This document shows positions 23,634 through 32,070 of a stretch of 32,092 nucleotides of DNA, in pieces; position 1 is the stretch's first letter, and each line of letters starts with the position of its first letter. The translations under genes were made by a program, and so were the position numbers. This DNA is from Dechloromonas sp. (GTDB taxonomy: Bacteria; Pseudomonadota; Gammaproteobacteria; Burkholderiales; Rhodocyclaceae). The stretch spans positions 1-32,092 of the forward strand of contig JAABQV010000026.1 in NCBI GenBank assembly GCA_011391255.1, given 5' to 3'. Under the pieces are notes generated by a model. It had not been told where the DNA came from and did not search any database. It was given only the letters and a program-made list of their open reading frames with translations.

Positions 23634-24968
23634 ATGTCCAAGCGTTTGCTCAGTGAGCTGATCTCCTTTCTTGATGGCTTGCCCGAGCCGCGTATCGTCA
23701 TGGATGCCGATTACCGCATCGTTGCCGCCAATCGCGCTTACGTTCGCGAGTTTAGTGGCGGCCAGCCGATCCGCGGGCGCACCTGCTACGAAGTCTCGCA
23801 CCGCTTTACCGTGCCTTGTGATCAGGCCGGCGAATCATGCCCGCTCAAGCAGAGCCTTGAGGCGAAGGCGCCGCAACGAGTGCTCCATTTGCACTACACG
23901 CCACGCGGCGAGGAGCATGTCGATGTTGAAACGACGCCGATCTTTGATGATGCCGGTGCTGTCATCTACTTTGTCGAAACCATGCGCATCGTTCGTCAGG
24001 CCAGCAGCCGGCCGGCGGCGCAGGGGCTGGTCGGGCGCTCGCCGGCCTTTGTCGGCATGCTGGAAAAGGTGCTGCGCGTCGCCGACTCGGCGGCTGCCGT
24101 GTTGTTGCTTGGTGAAACCGGAACCGGCAAGGAACTGGTGGCGCGTGCCGTGCATGAGGCCAGCCCGCGCAGCAGCGGGCCGTTTGTTGCGGTCGACTGC
24201 GCTGGAATGACCGAAACCTTGTTCGAGAGTGAGCTCTTTGGCTACGAAAAAGGCGCCTTCACCGGTGCCCAACATCGCAAACAGGGCTTGGTCGAAGCGG
24301 CTAGCGGCGGCACACTGTTTCTCGACGAAATTGGTGAACTGCCGCTCACCTTGCAGGTCAAGCTGCTACGTCTGTTGGAGACTGGCACCTACCGCCGGGT
24401 TGGCGGGCTCGACTGGCTGCCGGCCGATTTTCGTCTGGTTGCTGCCACCCACCGCGATTTACGCGCCATGGTTCAGGGTGAAACTTTCCGCCGGGACCTT
24501 TATTACCGGATCAACACTTTTCCGCTGCACACCCCGGCCTTGCACGAGCGGGCCGGCGATATTCCGCTTCTTGCCAATTCATTGCTTGAGCGCGTCGATC
24601 GTCGCGCCGGGCGGCAACTGACGCCGGCTGCTTTGGACTGGCTCGCCGGGCGTCGTTACGCCGGTAATATTCGCGAGTTGCGCAATCTGATCGAGCGGGC
24701 CACCTTGCTGGCCGATGGCGAGATCATCGATCTGCCGCACCTGACTGAGATGGCCGAGGATTTGCCGGCGCTGCCACGGATGGCCGATAGTGGCTTTTCG
24801 GTGAGTAGTGTGGTCAGTCTTGAGGTGCTTGAGCAGGGCTACCTGGCGTGGGCGAAAAGTCAGTCGGGTGGCGACATCGCGCGCTTGGCCACACAACTGG
24901 GCGTCAGCCAGCGAACGCTGTATCGTAAACTACAGGAAAAGCCTCCCCCGGAATCCCATGGAAAATAA
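23634..24968 (+). CDS. fisR: Sigma-54-dependent activator, FisR-like sulfane-sulfur sensor
   Basis: A 444-residue bacterial enhancer-binding protein. The N-terminal PAS-type sensor (about 8–115) carries three cysteines at 51, 62 and 69 (TCYEVSH, VPCDQ, SCPLK). FisR of Cupriavidus senses polysulfide through Cys53, Cys64 and Cys71, the same 11- and 7-residue spacing. The AAA+ domain has GETGTGKE and the sigma-54 loop GAFTGA intact, and the C-terminus has a Fis-type helix-turn-helix ([19 protein letters not shown]). ATG 23634 is preferred to an in-frame TTG 12 codons earlier, which lies in the operator repeats. No clear ribosome site is seen. It is divergent from a persulfide dioxygenase gene, the kind of target known for FisR. 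Confidence 0.82.
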   Translation: MSKRLLSELISFLDGLPEPRIVMDADYRIVAANRAYVREFSGGQPIRGRTCYEVSHRFTVPCDQAGESCPLKQSLEAKAPQRVLHLHYTPRGEEHVDVETTPIFDDAGAVIYFVETMRIVRQASSRPAAQGLVGRSPAFVGMLEKVLRVADSAAAVLLLGETGTGKELVARAVHEASPRSSGPFVAVDCAGMTETLFESELFGYEKGAFTGAQHRKQGLVEAASGGTLFLDEIGELPLTLQVKLLRLLETGTYRRVGGLDWLPADFRLVAATHRDLRAMVQGETFRRDLYYRINTFPLHTPALHERAGDIPLLANSLLERVDRRAGRQLTPAALDWLAGRRYAGNIRELRNLIERATLLADGEIIDLPHLTEMAEDLPALPRMADSGFSVSSVVSLEVLEQGYLAWAKSQSGGDIARLATQLGVSQRTLYRKLQEKPPPESHGK

Positions 24969-26610
24969 GACAGAAACCGACAATCAGGTTCGCCTCTTTC
25001 ACGCCAACCTGGTCTGGCCGCTGCAACTTGAGCCATTGATCGGCAAGGACGTTGAGGGTCGGCATTGGGAGGTCTTTGAAACGCTGAAAGAGGCGCAGCC
25101 CTGGCGTCGTCTTGACGATGAATTCACCGATGATTCCAGCCACTTCAAGGAGCGCCATTACCGCGAATTTGTCTCCTTTCTCCCCTATGTGCAGCGCTTT
25201 CTTTATGGCGAAGGGCGTTCCCGCCATGCGATGGCGGATGATCCACCGGGCGGTTCACCCATGCATGTTTTCCGGCGCGGTGATGTGGCCCGTTTGCGCC
25301 TGACTTTGCGCGAGGGGCAAGCGCCGATTGAGCTGAACGTCGTCCATCTTGATCTCTATTTTTTCCACGACCTCGATCTCGTTCAAATGAATCTTGAGGT
25401 ACGCGCCGACGACCAGCCCTTGGCGACTGTGCGTGAAATCCTCTTCCGCTTTGGCCGCGCCTATCCGTCAGGGTGGGATGAAGAAGGCGAGGGCTTGCAC
25501 AACGCCTATCTGGCCGAATGGCTGGGCGCTGACGGGCAGGTGATAGCCGCTTCGGATTCGTCACAGCGCGATAAATACCTGCGTTTTGTCTGTGAGCATC
25601 GCAGCCCCAATATTTCCGAACACTGGGCTTGTCTGCTGCGCCCGCTGGTTTTGGCGCACTCCGATGAGGTCGGGGTTTTGCGTTACCGGCTGATCGAATA
25701 TCACCGCATGCCGGTGATGGCATTTATCGCCATGGATCAGCCGCGCACGCTGCAGCGTGAGGACTGGATACGCACCGGTCTGGCCACCATGCTGCATCCG
25801 GATGAGGCTTTGCCGGTCAACGTGCCGTGGATTGTGGAATTTGAAAAACGCTATTGTCAGGATCGTTATTGGACTGACACCGCCAGCGGGCCGAACTCCC
25901 GTTTCATCTGTACCGGCAATGCGATGACCGTGGTTGGCGATGCCGGCAATCAGTTCTTTCTCGACACCGAGCGCGGCGTAATCGCGCAATTCCGCCACCA
26001 GTATTTTCTCGTTTTCCTGATTGCTCATTTGCATCGCGCTTCGCTGCTGGTGTTTTCCGAAGTGCTGGTCGATGCGGTCAATGACCTCGATATCCGTAAC
26101 GATATTTCGGTACGCCGCTTCAAGCGCCGGATTCGCGCCAATTTTGAAACTTTTTTACGCTTCACCCACCGCTACTGGTTCCACGAATTATCGGAGCGGC
26201 CGCATGTGCAGGCGATTTTCCGCATGTGTTCGCGGCACCTGCGTAACGACGCTTTGTACGACGAAGTGCGCAGTGAAATTCGCGAGATGAGCAATTACCT
26301 CGACAGCGATTCGCAGCGCCGCCAATCCAATACGGTTGTGCGCCTGACGGTGATCACCATCCTCGGCTTGATTGCCACGGTGACCACCGGCTATTTCGGG
26401 ATGAACATCATCCCCTTTGGTGAAGGCAGTGTTCAGGATCGCCTGCTGCATGGCGTCATCGCCACCAGTATCTTCGTCGGACTGGTGTTGTTTGCCGTGG
26501 CGCGCTCAAAACGCCTCTCGGATTTTCTCGAGGCGGTATCGGAAGACAAGCTGAGTTTTTCCCAAAAACTTCGCGCCCTGTGGCGAGCCCTGCTCGGCAA
26601 GGAGCGGTAA
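24958..26610 (+). CDS. CorA-like membrane protein with long N-terminal domain
   Basis: A 550-residue protein. The C-terminus has the CorA layout: a helix-rich stretch, a first membrane helix (about 475–497) ending in YFGMNIIP, which carries the GMN ion-selectivity motif, a short loop, and a second membrane helix (about 508–530) with a basic cytoplasmic tail. CorA family members form pentameric Mg2+/Co2+/Zn2+ channels. The N-terminal part of more than 400 residues is longer than in classical CorA (about 320 in total), with no domain I can name. ATG 24958 overlaps the fisR end by 11 nt; no strong ribosome site is seen, so it is probably translationally coupled. The transported ion is unknown. 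Confidence 0.75.
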   Translation: MENKTETDNQVRLFHANLVWPLQLEPLIGKDVEGRHWEVFETLKEAQPWRRLDDEFTDDSSHFKERHYREFVSFLPYVQRFLYGEGRSRHAMADDPPGGSPMHVFRRGDVARLRLTLREGQAPIELNVVHLDLYFFHDLDLVQMNLEVRADDQPLATVREILFRFGRAYPSGWDEEGEGLHNAYLAEWLGADGQVIAASDSSQRDKYLRFVCEHRSPNISEHWACLLRPLVLAHSDEVGVLRYRLIEYHRMPVMAFIAMDQPRTLQREDWIRTGLATMLHPDEALPVNVPWIVEFEKRYCQDRYWTDTASGPNSRFICTGNAMTVVGDAGNQFFLDTERGVIAQFRHQYFLVFLIAHLHRASLLVFSEVLVDAVNDLDIRNDISVRRFKRRIRANFETFLRFTHRYWFHELSERPHVQAIFRMCSRHLRNDALYDEVRSEIREMSNYLDSDSQRRQSNTVVRLTVITILGLIATVTTGYFGMNIIPFGEGSVQDRLLHGVIATSIFVGLVLFAVARSKRLSDFLEAVSEDKLSFSQKLRALWRALLGKER

Positions 26611-26611
26611 G

Positions 26612-27445
26612 GTGGAAACCTTCACCGCCGACGACGGCGAACAACTTCACCTCAGCGTTTCCGGCAGCGGCTCGCCGATTCTCTTTCTGCATGGCTGGAC
26701 ATCCAGCCACACCGTCTGGCGGCCGCTGCTTGAGGCTTTATCGCCCAATCACCAGATTTTTCGCCCCGATGCGCGCGGGCACGGCGGCCATCCGCTGAGC
26801 GTCACGCAAACGCCCGATGTCGCTCGCCTGGCGCGTGATGTGGAAAACCTGCTTGATTATTTTCAGCTCGACAAAGTCGCCATCGTCGGCCACTCGATGG
26901 GCGCGCTGACCCTCTGGCAATACATTCGCGATCACGGCTGCGAGCGTATTTCGCACATCTGCATCATTGACCAGTCACCGAAGCTGGTCACGGATGCCAC
27001 CTGGCCGAATGGCATCTACGGTGATTTTGACGCCGCCCGTTCGCAAGCGCTGCTCTATGATCTGGAAACAGATTTTGCCGAAGCCGTATTGCGCCTGATC
27101 GCGCACGGCCTCAACACCCGCTCGCGCGAAACCTACGACCGCAACAGTTCCGGCTGGCAGGAATCGCGCAAGAATTTGCAGAAGCTTGATCCAGTGCCGC
27201 AAATCGCCATCTGGAAATCACTCGTCGCCGCCGATTTTCGCGATGTCATGGCGCTAATCAAGGTGCCGACGCTATTGAGTTTTGGTGCGCAAAGTAATTT
27301 TTACACGGCAGCTACCGCGCAATATCTGCTCACCCACATCGCCAACGCCCGGCTGAGTTACTACGAGGGGGCGGATCATTGCCCGCAACTGATAGCCCCG
27401 CAGCGCTTTACAGCCGAGTTGGTCGAGTTGCTTGTTGCGGGTTAA
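26612..27445 (+). CDS. Alpha/beta hydrolase
   Basis: A 277-residue cytosolic hydrolase. LHGWTSSHTVW (26–36) is the oxyanion segment, Ser95 in GHSMGALT the nucleophile and His256 in GADHCPQL the base. The usual acid after strand 6 is not seen: the GxxDxxx segment reads GAQSNFY (225–231). Asp120 after an earlier strand (CIIDQSP) could serve instead. The start is GTG at 26612, one base after the CorA-like stop, with AAGGAG 7 nt upstream. Third gene of the fisR unit. Substrate unknown. Its stop overlaps the convergent antitoxin stop. Confidence 0.82.
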   Translation: METFTADDGEQLHLSVSGSGSPILFLHGWTSSHTVWRPLLEALSPNHQIFRPDARGHGGHPLSVTQTPDVARLARDVENLLDYFQLDKVAIVGHSMGALTLWQYIRDHGCERISHICIIDQSPKLVTDATWPNGIYGDFDAARSQALLYDLETDFAEAVLRLIAHGLNTRSRETYDRNSSGWQESRKNLQKLDPVPQIAIWKSLVAADFRDVMALIKVPTLLSFGAQSNFYTAATAQYLLTHIANARLSYYEGADHCPQLIAPQRFTAELVELLVAG

Positions 27446-27765
27446 GCCGTTTCGACAACCCGCACATCGAACGTCACCTTGAGCCAGTTTCTGACTGCAT
27501 CAAAGATGGCAGCCAGATTGTCCATTCTCGGATTGCCTTTTGGCGACAGCATGCGGTGCAGGCTCTTGCTCGGCTTGTGAGTCATTGCGGAAAGGCTTTC
27601 AAATCCAACGGTGGCATTCACCAGGTCGCGGAGAATGAGGCGTGCCGCATCGGGCTCTCCACTAAGAAAAAGCGTCGCAGCTTCATCAAGGAGCGCCTTG
27701 GCAAAGGCTGGATCGCGTTCAACTCGCTCGACAACGGTTTGCTTGAAATCACGGGTGAGTTTCAT
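27442..27765 (-). CDS. Antitoxin of a HigBA-like (HI1419/HI1420-type) module
   Basis: A 107-residue DNA-binding antitoxin. It begins MKLTRDFKQTVVER and has a C-terminal helix-turn-helix with LSAMTHKPSKSLHRMLSPKGNP followed by LAAIFDAVRNWL, the pattern of addiction-module antidote proteins encoded downstream of HI1419-type toxins. It neutralises the toxin and probably represses the operon. Its ATG overlaps the toxin stop (ATGA). The order toxin first, antitoxin second is typical of this group. Confidence 0.82.
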   Translation of the reverse strand: MKLTRDFKQTVVERVERDPAFAKALLDEAATLFLSGEPDAARLILRDLVNATVGFESLSAMTHKPSKSLHRMLSPKGNPRMDNLAAIFDAVRNWLKVTFDVRVVETA

Positions 27766-28115
27766 GTTTTCTTTCCTTTCTTGGCTAAGGTGAGGATCTT
27801 CTTCCTCGCTTTATATTCGTCGTGTAACGCAACCGCTTGGTCGATGGCTTTCTGCTGCCTTTTCTTGGTGCTGCCACCGAAAAGAATAATCAGCGCATCG
27901 CCTTCTTTGGCCAAGTAAATTCGATAACCCGGCCCCCAATCAATCTTGCACTCGCCAATGCTTCTGAACCACTCGACGTTCGATATGTTGCCCAATTCCA
28001 GCCGGGCCTTGGCGACAGTCACCTTAGCAGCGGCTTGCGCATCCAACCCGTTGAACCATGCCTGGTACGGATTGCCACCGTCTTCCCGGATGTATTCTTC
28101 AAGCTTGATCTTCAT
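27762..28115 (-). CDS. RelE/ParE-superfamily toxin (HI1419/Gp49-like)
   Basis: A 117-residue protein. AWFNGLDAQAAAKVTVAKARLELGN, then IGECKIDWGPGYRIYLAKEGDALIILFGGSTKKRQQKAI, is the pattern of the HI1419 killer-protein family. The conserved basic and aromatic residues (GPGYRIY, the GGSTKKRQQ turn) are present, so it looks intact. Such toxins are usually ribosome-dependent mRNA endonucleases. The tail is lysine-rich. No ribosome site precedes the ATG at 28115; a 20-bp dyad lies 8 bp upstream, so the transcript may have a very short leader. Confidence 0.85.
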   Translation of the reverse strand: MKIKLEEYIREDGGNPYQAWFNGLDAQAAAKVTVAKARLELGNISNVEWFRSIGECKIDWGPGYRIYLAKEGDALIILFGGSTKKRQQKAIDQAVALHDEYKARKKILTLAKKGKKT

Positions 28116-28122
28116 GGGTTTA

Positions 28123-28142
28123 TGGTAACGTATAGGTTACCA
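28123..28142. promoter_or_regulatory. Operator-like dyad of the RelE-type module
   Basis: Perfect 7-bp arms TGGTAAC (28123–28129) and GTTACCA (28136–28142) with a 6-bp centre. On the minus strand a -35-like TTGCAC (28150–28145) and -10-like TACCAT (28127–28122) bracket it with a 17-bp spacer. Autoregulation by the antitoxin is likely. Confidence 0.6.
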
Positions 28143-28218
28143 AGGTGCAAGGGTTAGCCATCGGCCGGCTGAGTTGCTTGAGTTCCTCTCACGCAGCAGG
28201 AATTGAGAAACTCCCAAA

Positions 28219-28614
28219 TCACTCAATTAATGTCATTGCACAATTTTTGACTGCGCCACGGTCAAACGACATTGTCCGTGAACAACCCGCTGCAGTTGCT
28301 GATTGCTCAATCAGGCAGTCAGCAAAATCAGCCGAACTGGCGCGATACAGGCGAACTGCTCGCCAAACCACCTCGGCATTTTCCACTTTGATTTCTTTGG
28401 TTTGCAGTAAAACCTTCAGGGCCTGCACAACTTGGTTGCGCGCCAACTCAAAGGATGAAGACAAGACCCAAACCAATTCGACGATTGCGACGAGCGGAAT
28501 AAACCCTGGCTCATCACCCGTTAATGCATCGATGAGATCGCTGGCCAGCTTTGCCTGATTAACATCATCTTGCATGATGTAACGCACCAGCACATTGGTG
28601 CCGAGTCCGATCAT
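28219..28614 (-). CDS. vapC: VapC-type PIN-domain toxin with first catalytic Asp replaced
   Basis: A 131-residue PIN-domain protein. VapC toxins cut tRNA or rRNA using Mg2+ held by four acidic residues. Here the N-terminus reads MIGLGTNVLVRY where the family has GLDTNVLVRY: codon GGC (plus-strand 28600–28602) gives Gly5 in place of Asp. The other acidic positions are present: Glu46 (AIVELVW), Asp99 (SADFADCLI) and Asp118 (SFDRG). The frame is otherwise intact. With Asp5 gone the nuclease is probably weak or dead. Its ATG overlaps the vapB stop. Confidence 0.85.
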   Translation of the reverse strand: MIGLGTNVLVRYIMQDDVNQAKLASDLIDALTGDEPGFIPLVAIVELVWVLSSSFELARNQVVQALKVLLQTKEIKVENAEVVWRAVRLYRASSADFADCLIEQSATAAGCSRTMSFDRGAVKNCAMTLIE

Positions 28615-28853
28615 CGCGCCGCGGCGCCGCGTGTTGCAATGGCTGAATTCATCTCTTCAATCGAAACAATTTTGGCGGTTTTGCCAAACATTCCTTTGGG
28701 CTCAGTGACCGAGCGCGTTGATGCGATGAATTCATAACGACCGGGTTCAACTTCAATAAATTCAATACGATCTCCCGCCGAGAGGTGCATGGCTTCACGG
28801 ACTTGGGCGGGGATTGTGATTTGCCCTTTGCTGGTTATGGTAGCGCTGGTCAT
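28611..28853 (-). CDS. vapB: VapB-type antitoxin (AbrB/MazE fold)
   Basis: An 80-residue antitoxin. The N-terminal swapped-hairpin DNA-binding domain is clear: ATITSKGQITIPAQVREAM, then LSAGDRIEFIEVEPGRYEF. The C-terminal part should bind the PIN toxin. ATG 28853 is chosen over an upstream in-frame start because AGGAG lies 8 nt before it and the fold starts there. The stop overlaps the vapC start (ATGA). A 20-bp dyad lies 14 bp upstream. Confidence 0.88.
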   Translation of the reverse strand: MTSATITSKGQITIPAQVREAMHLSAGDRIEFIEVEPGRYEFIASTRSVTEPKGMFGKTAKIVSIEEMNSAIATRGAAAR

Positions 28854-28866
28854 GATGAGTCTCCTT

Positions 28867-28886
28867 TCCTTACATTGCAGTAAGGA
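28867..28886. promoter_or_regulatory. Operator-like dyad of the VapBC module
   Basis: Perfect 7-bp arms TCCTTAC (28867–28873) and GTAAGGA (28880–28886) with a 6-bp centre ATTGCA. It lies just before the vapB ribosome site, where VapB dimers usually bind. Confidence 0.6.
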
Positions 28887-29033
28887 GTGCAAAATTGGCA
28901 AGCAGTTAATTTCCTCCCACAAGTGGGCGAGGGGAGTAGTTGGTTAATGCGCCGAAATCAAATGCCCCCAAAGCCCCAGAGTCAGTAAAAGCCTATACTC
29001 AATGGATAAGAAATTCAGCTTCAGGGAAAAAAC

Positions 29034-32000
29034 ATGGCCGCCGCAAAACCCACCAAGAAAACCAAGCCAAAAACCGAATCTGTTACGGTCAACGCCGAAA
29101 ATACCCCAATAATTTCTCCCAACCCTGAAGCCGCCTTCCCCATCGTCGGCATCGGCGCCTCGGCGGGTGGTTTGGCCGCCTTTGAAGCCTTCTTCTCCGG
29201 TATCCCGAAGGATCAGGAACCCGGCATGGCGTTTGTGCTGGTGCAGCATCTGGCGCCTGACCACAAAAGCATCCTGGCCGAACTGGTTCAGCGCCAAACC
29301 AGCATGCCGGTGTTTGAGGTTGAAGATGGCATGGTCGTGCAACCCAATTGTGTTTACATCATCCCTCCCAATTACGACATGGCGTTTTTAAACGGCACGC
29401 TGCAATTACTTGAACCCACCGCGCCGCGCGGCCTGCGCCTGCCGATTGATTTTCTCTTTAACTCCCTGGCGCTCGATCAGCGCGAACGCGCCATCGGCAT
29501 TGTGCTTTCCGGCACCGCCAGCGACGGCACGCAAGGGGTGCGGGCGATCAAGGCCGGGGGCGGCATGGTCATGGCGCAGAACCCGGAATCCACCGAGTTC
29601 GATGGCATGCCCAACAGCGCCATTGCCAGCGGCCTGGTCGATTACATTCTGCCGCCCGCCGAAATGCCGGCGCAACTCATCGCCTATGCCAGGCACGCCT
29701 TTGCCAAGCCGTTCAAAATGCCGGCACTGCTGCCGCCGGACGGCGAGGCCGCCCTGCATAAAATCTTTGCCCTGCTGCGCAGCCAGACCGGCCATGACTT
29801 CTCGCAATACAAGCCAAGCACCATCCACCGTCGCATCGAGCGGCGTATGGCGGTGCATCAGAACGAGGCCATGGCCGATTACCTGGGCTATCTGCAAAAA
29901 ACGCCGGCCGAGGTTGAGGCGCTGTTTCGTGACCTGCTGATCGGCGTCACCAATTTCTTCCGCGACCCTGAGGCTTTTCAGGTGCTCGAAGACCAGGTTA
30001 TTCCGCAGATTTTTGCCGGCAAGCCAGTGATCGGCGGCACGATACGCGTGTGGACCGCCGGTTGCTCGACCGGCGAAGAAGCCTATTCAATCGCCATCCT
30101 GCTGCAGGAGCGCATGGAGGCGCTCCGGCAAAGCTACACCGTGCAAATTTTCGCCACCGACATCGACAGCCGGGCGATTGCAACGGCGCGCACCGGTCTC
30201 TATCCGGCTAGTATTGCCGCTGATATCTCGCCCGAACGCCTGGCCCGCTTCTTCGTCGCTGAGCCGGGTGGCAGCGCTTATCGCGTCCATAAAAGCCTGC
30301 GCGACATGCTGATTTTTTCCGAGCAGAACATTCTCAAAGACCCGCCCTTCTCAAAGCTCGATCTAATCAGTTGTCGCAACCTGATGATCTACTTCGGCGC
30401 GCCTTTGCAGAAAAAAGTGCTGCCGCTCTTCCATTACTCGCTGAACTCGCGCGGGGTGCTTTTTCTCGGCAGCTCGGAAGGCATCGGCGACTTTGGCGAT
30501 CTGTTCACGGTGCTCGACCGTAAAGCCAAAATTTATCAGCGTAAAGAGGATATTCATGGCCTTCAGCGTCAACGAATGAGCAGCTCCCTATCCCCGGCAA
30601 ATGCGTTTGATGCAGCCGTGCCACGGGTGCCGAAGAAAACCGCCTTCCCGATAAAAATGCCGCTGCGTGAGCTAACCGAACAAGCCCTGTTGAAACAGCT
30701 TTCGCTGGCCGGTGTGTTGGTCAATGAGCAAGGCGACATCTATTACCAGCACGGGCGCACCGGCATGTATCTCGAACTGGCGCCGGGCGAAGTCAGCGTC
30801 AGTAATATTCTTAAAATGGCCCGCGACGGCCTGCGCGAACCGCTCAGTCTGGCCCTGCACCGGGCGGCGGGCAGCCAGGAAGTCGTTTGCAATCCCAGCA
30901 TCAGCGTTAAAACCAACGGCCACTACACCTCGGTCAAACTCACTGTGCGCCCGGTGCTGCCCGGCCCGGAGGTGGCGGTGGAGTTGCCGCTCTATCTGGT
31001 CATTCTGGAAGAGGCGCCGGTCCGCGAGGTGCAGGCACTGCCGCTGGCTGAACAGTCGCCCGCGCTAAGCGATAGTCAGGCCGAACAACGCATCGCCGCG
31101 CTGCAGGAGACCTTGCGCGCCAAGGACGAATACCTGCAAAGCACGCATGAAGAGTTGGAGAGCGCCAACGAGGAATTGAAGTCGTCGAACGAAGAAATGC
31201 AGTCGGTCAATGAAGAGTTGCAATCCACCAATGAGGAGATGGAAACCTCGAAGGAAGAGCTGCAATCGGTCAATGAAGAGTTGGCGACGGTCAACACCGA
31301 ATTGAACAGTAAAGTGGCTGAACTCTCGCGCCTCAATAACGACATGAATAACCTGCTGGCCGGCAGCGGCGTTGCGACGCTTTTTGTCGATCACCAACTG
31401 CGCATTTTGCGCTTTACGCCCAGCGCCACCGAGGTGATCAACCTGATCCTGAGCGACATCGGGCGGCCGGTGGCGCACATCGTTTCCAATCTGCTCGGTT
31501 ACAACAGCTTGTTGAGCGATGTGCAGTCGGTGCTCGATACCCTGCGGCCGATTGATGCCCAGGTGCAGACGACCGCCGGCAAGTGGTACGCGATGGCGAT
31601 TCGCCCCTATCGCACCCTGCAAAATGTCATTGAGGGGGCGGTGCTAACTTTTATGGAGATTACTGAAGTGAAACGGGTCGAGGCCGAGTTGGAACAGCTT
31701 AACAAGCTGCAACGCCTGGCTGTAGTCGTGCGCGATGCCAATGATGCGATCACCGTGCAGGATATGGCTGGCCAGATCATTGCCTGGAACCCCGCTGCCG
31801 TGCACCTCTATGGCTGGACAGAGGACGAGGCGCTGAAGATGACTGTGGAACAGCGCATTCCGCCAGCCTTGCGCAAGGAGGCTTTGAGTCAGTTGCTGCA
31901 ACTGAGCCGGGCCGAGATATTGGCGCCTTATTTGACGCAGCGCCTGACCCGCAATGGGTCTATGATAAAAGTGTGGATTACGGCGACTGCCTTGCTTGAT

Positions 32001-32069
32001 GAAAATTGCAAACAGTATGCGGTAGCGACAACGGAACGGGTACAAGCGAATCCTCTAACTGACGAGTGA
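29034..32069 (+). CDS. CheB–CheR–coiled-coil–PAS–PAS fusion protein
   Basis: A 1011-residue cytoplasmic protein. Residues 35–220 are a CheB-type methylesterase with the triad Ser43 (GASAGG), His72 (QHLAPDH) and Asp164 (SGTASDG). Residues 240–510 are a CheR-type methyltransferase with the SAM-binding segment WTAGCSTGEEAYS (340–352), ATDIDSRA and ISCRNLMIYF. A region with no clear motif (about 520–680) precedes a heptad coiled coil of repeated EEL/EEM–SxN units (about 685–780). Two PAS domains follow (about 785–890 and 900–1000). No histidine kinase or receiver domain is present, so output must come from a partner. The ATG at 29034 has CAGGGA upstream, and a TATACT -10 box lies at 28994–28999. 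Confidence 0.9.
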   Translation: MAAAKPTKKTKPKTESVTVNAENTPIISPNPEAAFPIVGIGASAGGLAAFEAFFSGIPKDQEPGMAFVLVQHLAPDHKSILAELVQRQTSMPVFEVEDGMVVQPNCVYIIPPNYDMAFLNGTLQLLEPTAPRGLRLPIDFLFNSLALDQRERAIGIVLSGTASDGTQGVRAIKAGGGMVMAQNPESTEFDGMPNSAIASGLVDYILPPAEMPAQLIAYARHAFAKPFKMPALLPPDGEAALHKIFALLRSQTGHDFSQYKPSTIHRRIERRMAVHQNEAMADYLGYLQKTPAEVEALFRDLLIGVTNFFRDPEAFQVLEDQVIPQIFAGKPVIGGTIRVWTAGCSTGEEAYSIAILLQERMEALRQSYTVQIFATDIDSRAIATARTGLYPASIAADISPERLARFFVAEPGGSAYRVHKSLRDMLIFSEQNILKDPPFSKLDLISCRNLMIYFGAPLQKKVLPLFHYSLNSRGVLFLGSSEGIGDFGDLFTVLDRKAKIYQRKEDIHGLQRQRMSSSLSPANAFDAAVPRVPKKTAFPIKMPLRELTEQALLKQLSLAGVLVNEQGDIYYQHGRTGMYLELAPGEVSVSNILKMARDGLREPLSLALHRAAGSQEVVCNPSISVKTNGHYTSVKLTVRPVLPGPEVAVELPLYLVILEEAPVREVQALPLAEQSPALSDSQAEQRIAALQETLRAKDEYLQSTHEELESANEELKSSNEEMQSVNEELQSTNEEMETSKEELQSVNEELATVNTELNSKVAELSRLNNDMNNLLAGSGVATLFVDHQLRILRFTPSATEVINLILSDIGRPVAHIVSNLLGYNSLLSDVQSVLDTLRPIDAQVQTTAGKWYAMAIRPYRTLQNVIEGAVLTFMEITEVKRVEAELEQLNKLQRLAVVVRDANDAITVQDMAGQIIAWNPAAVHLYGWTEDEALKMTVEQRIPPALRKEALSQLLQLSRAEILAPYLTQRLTRNGSMIKVWITATALLDENCKQYAVATTERVQANPLTDE

Positions 32070-32070
32070 A

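Noticed and set aside
31140..31320. Repetitive DNA in the CheB–CheR gene
   Set aside because: The near-repeat reflects heptads of a coiled coil at protein level, not a DNA tandem repeat or CRISPR array.
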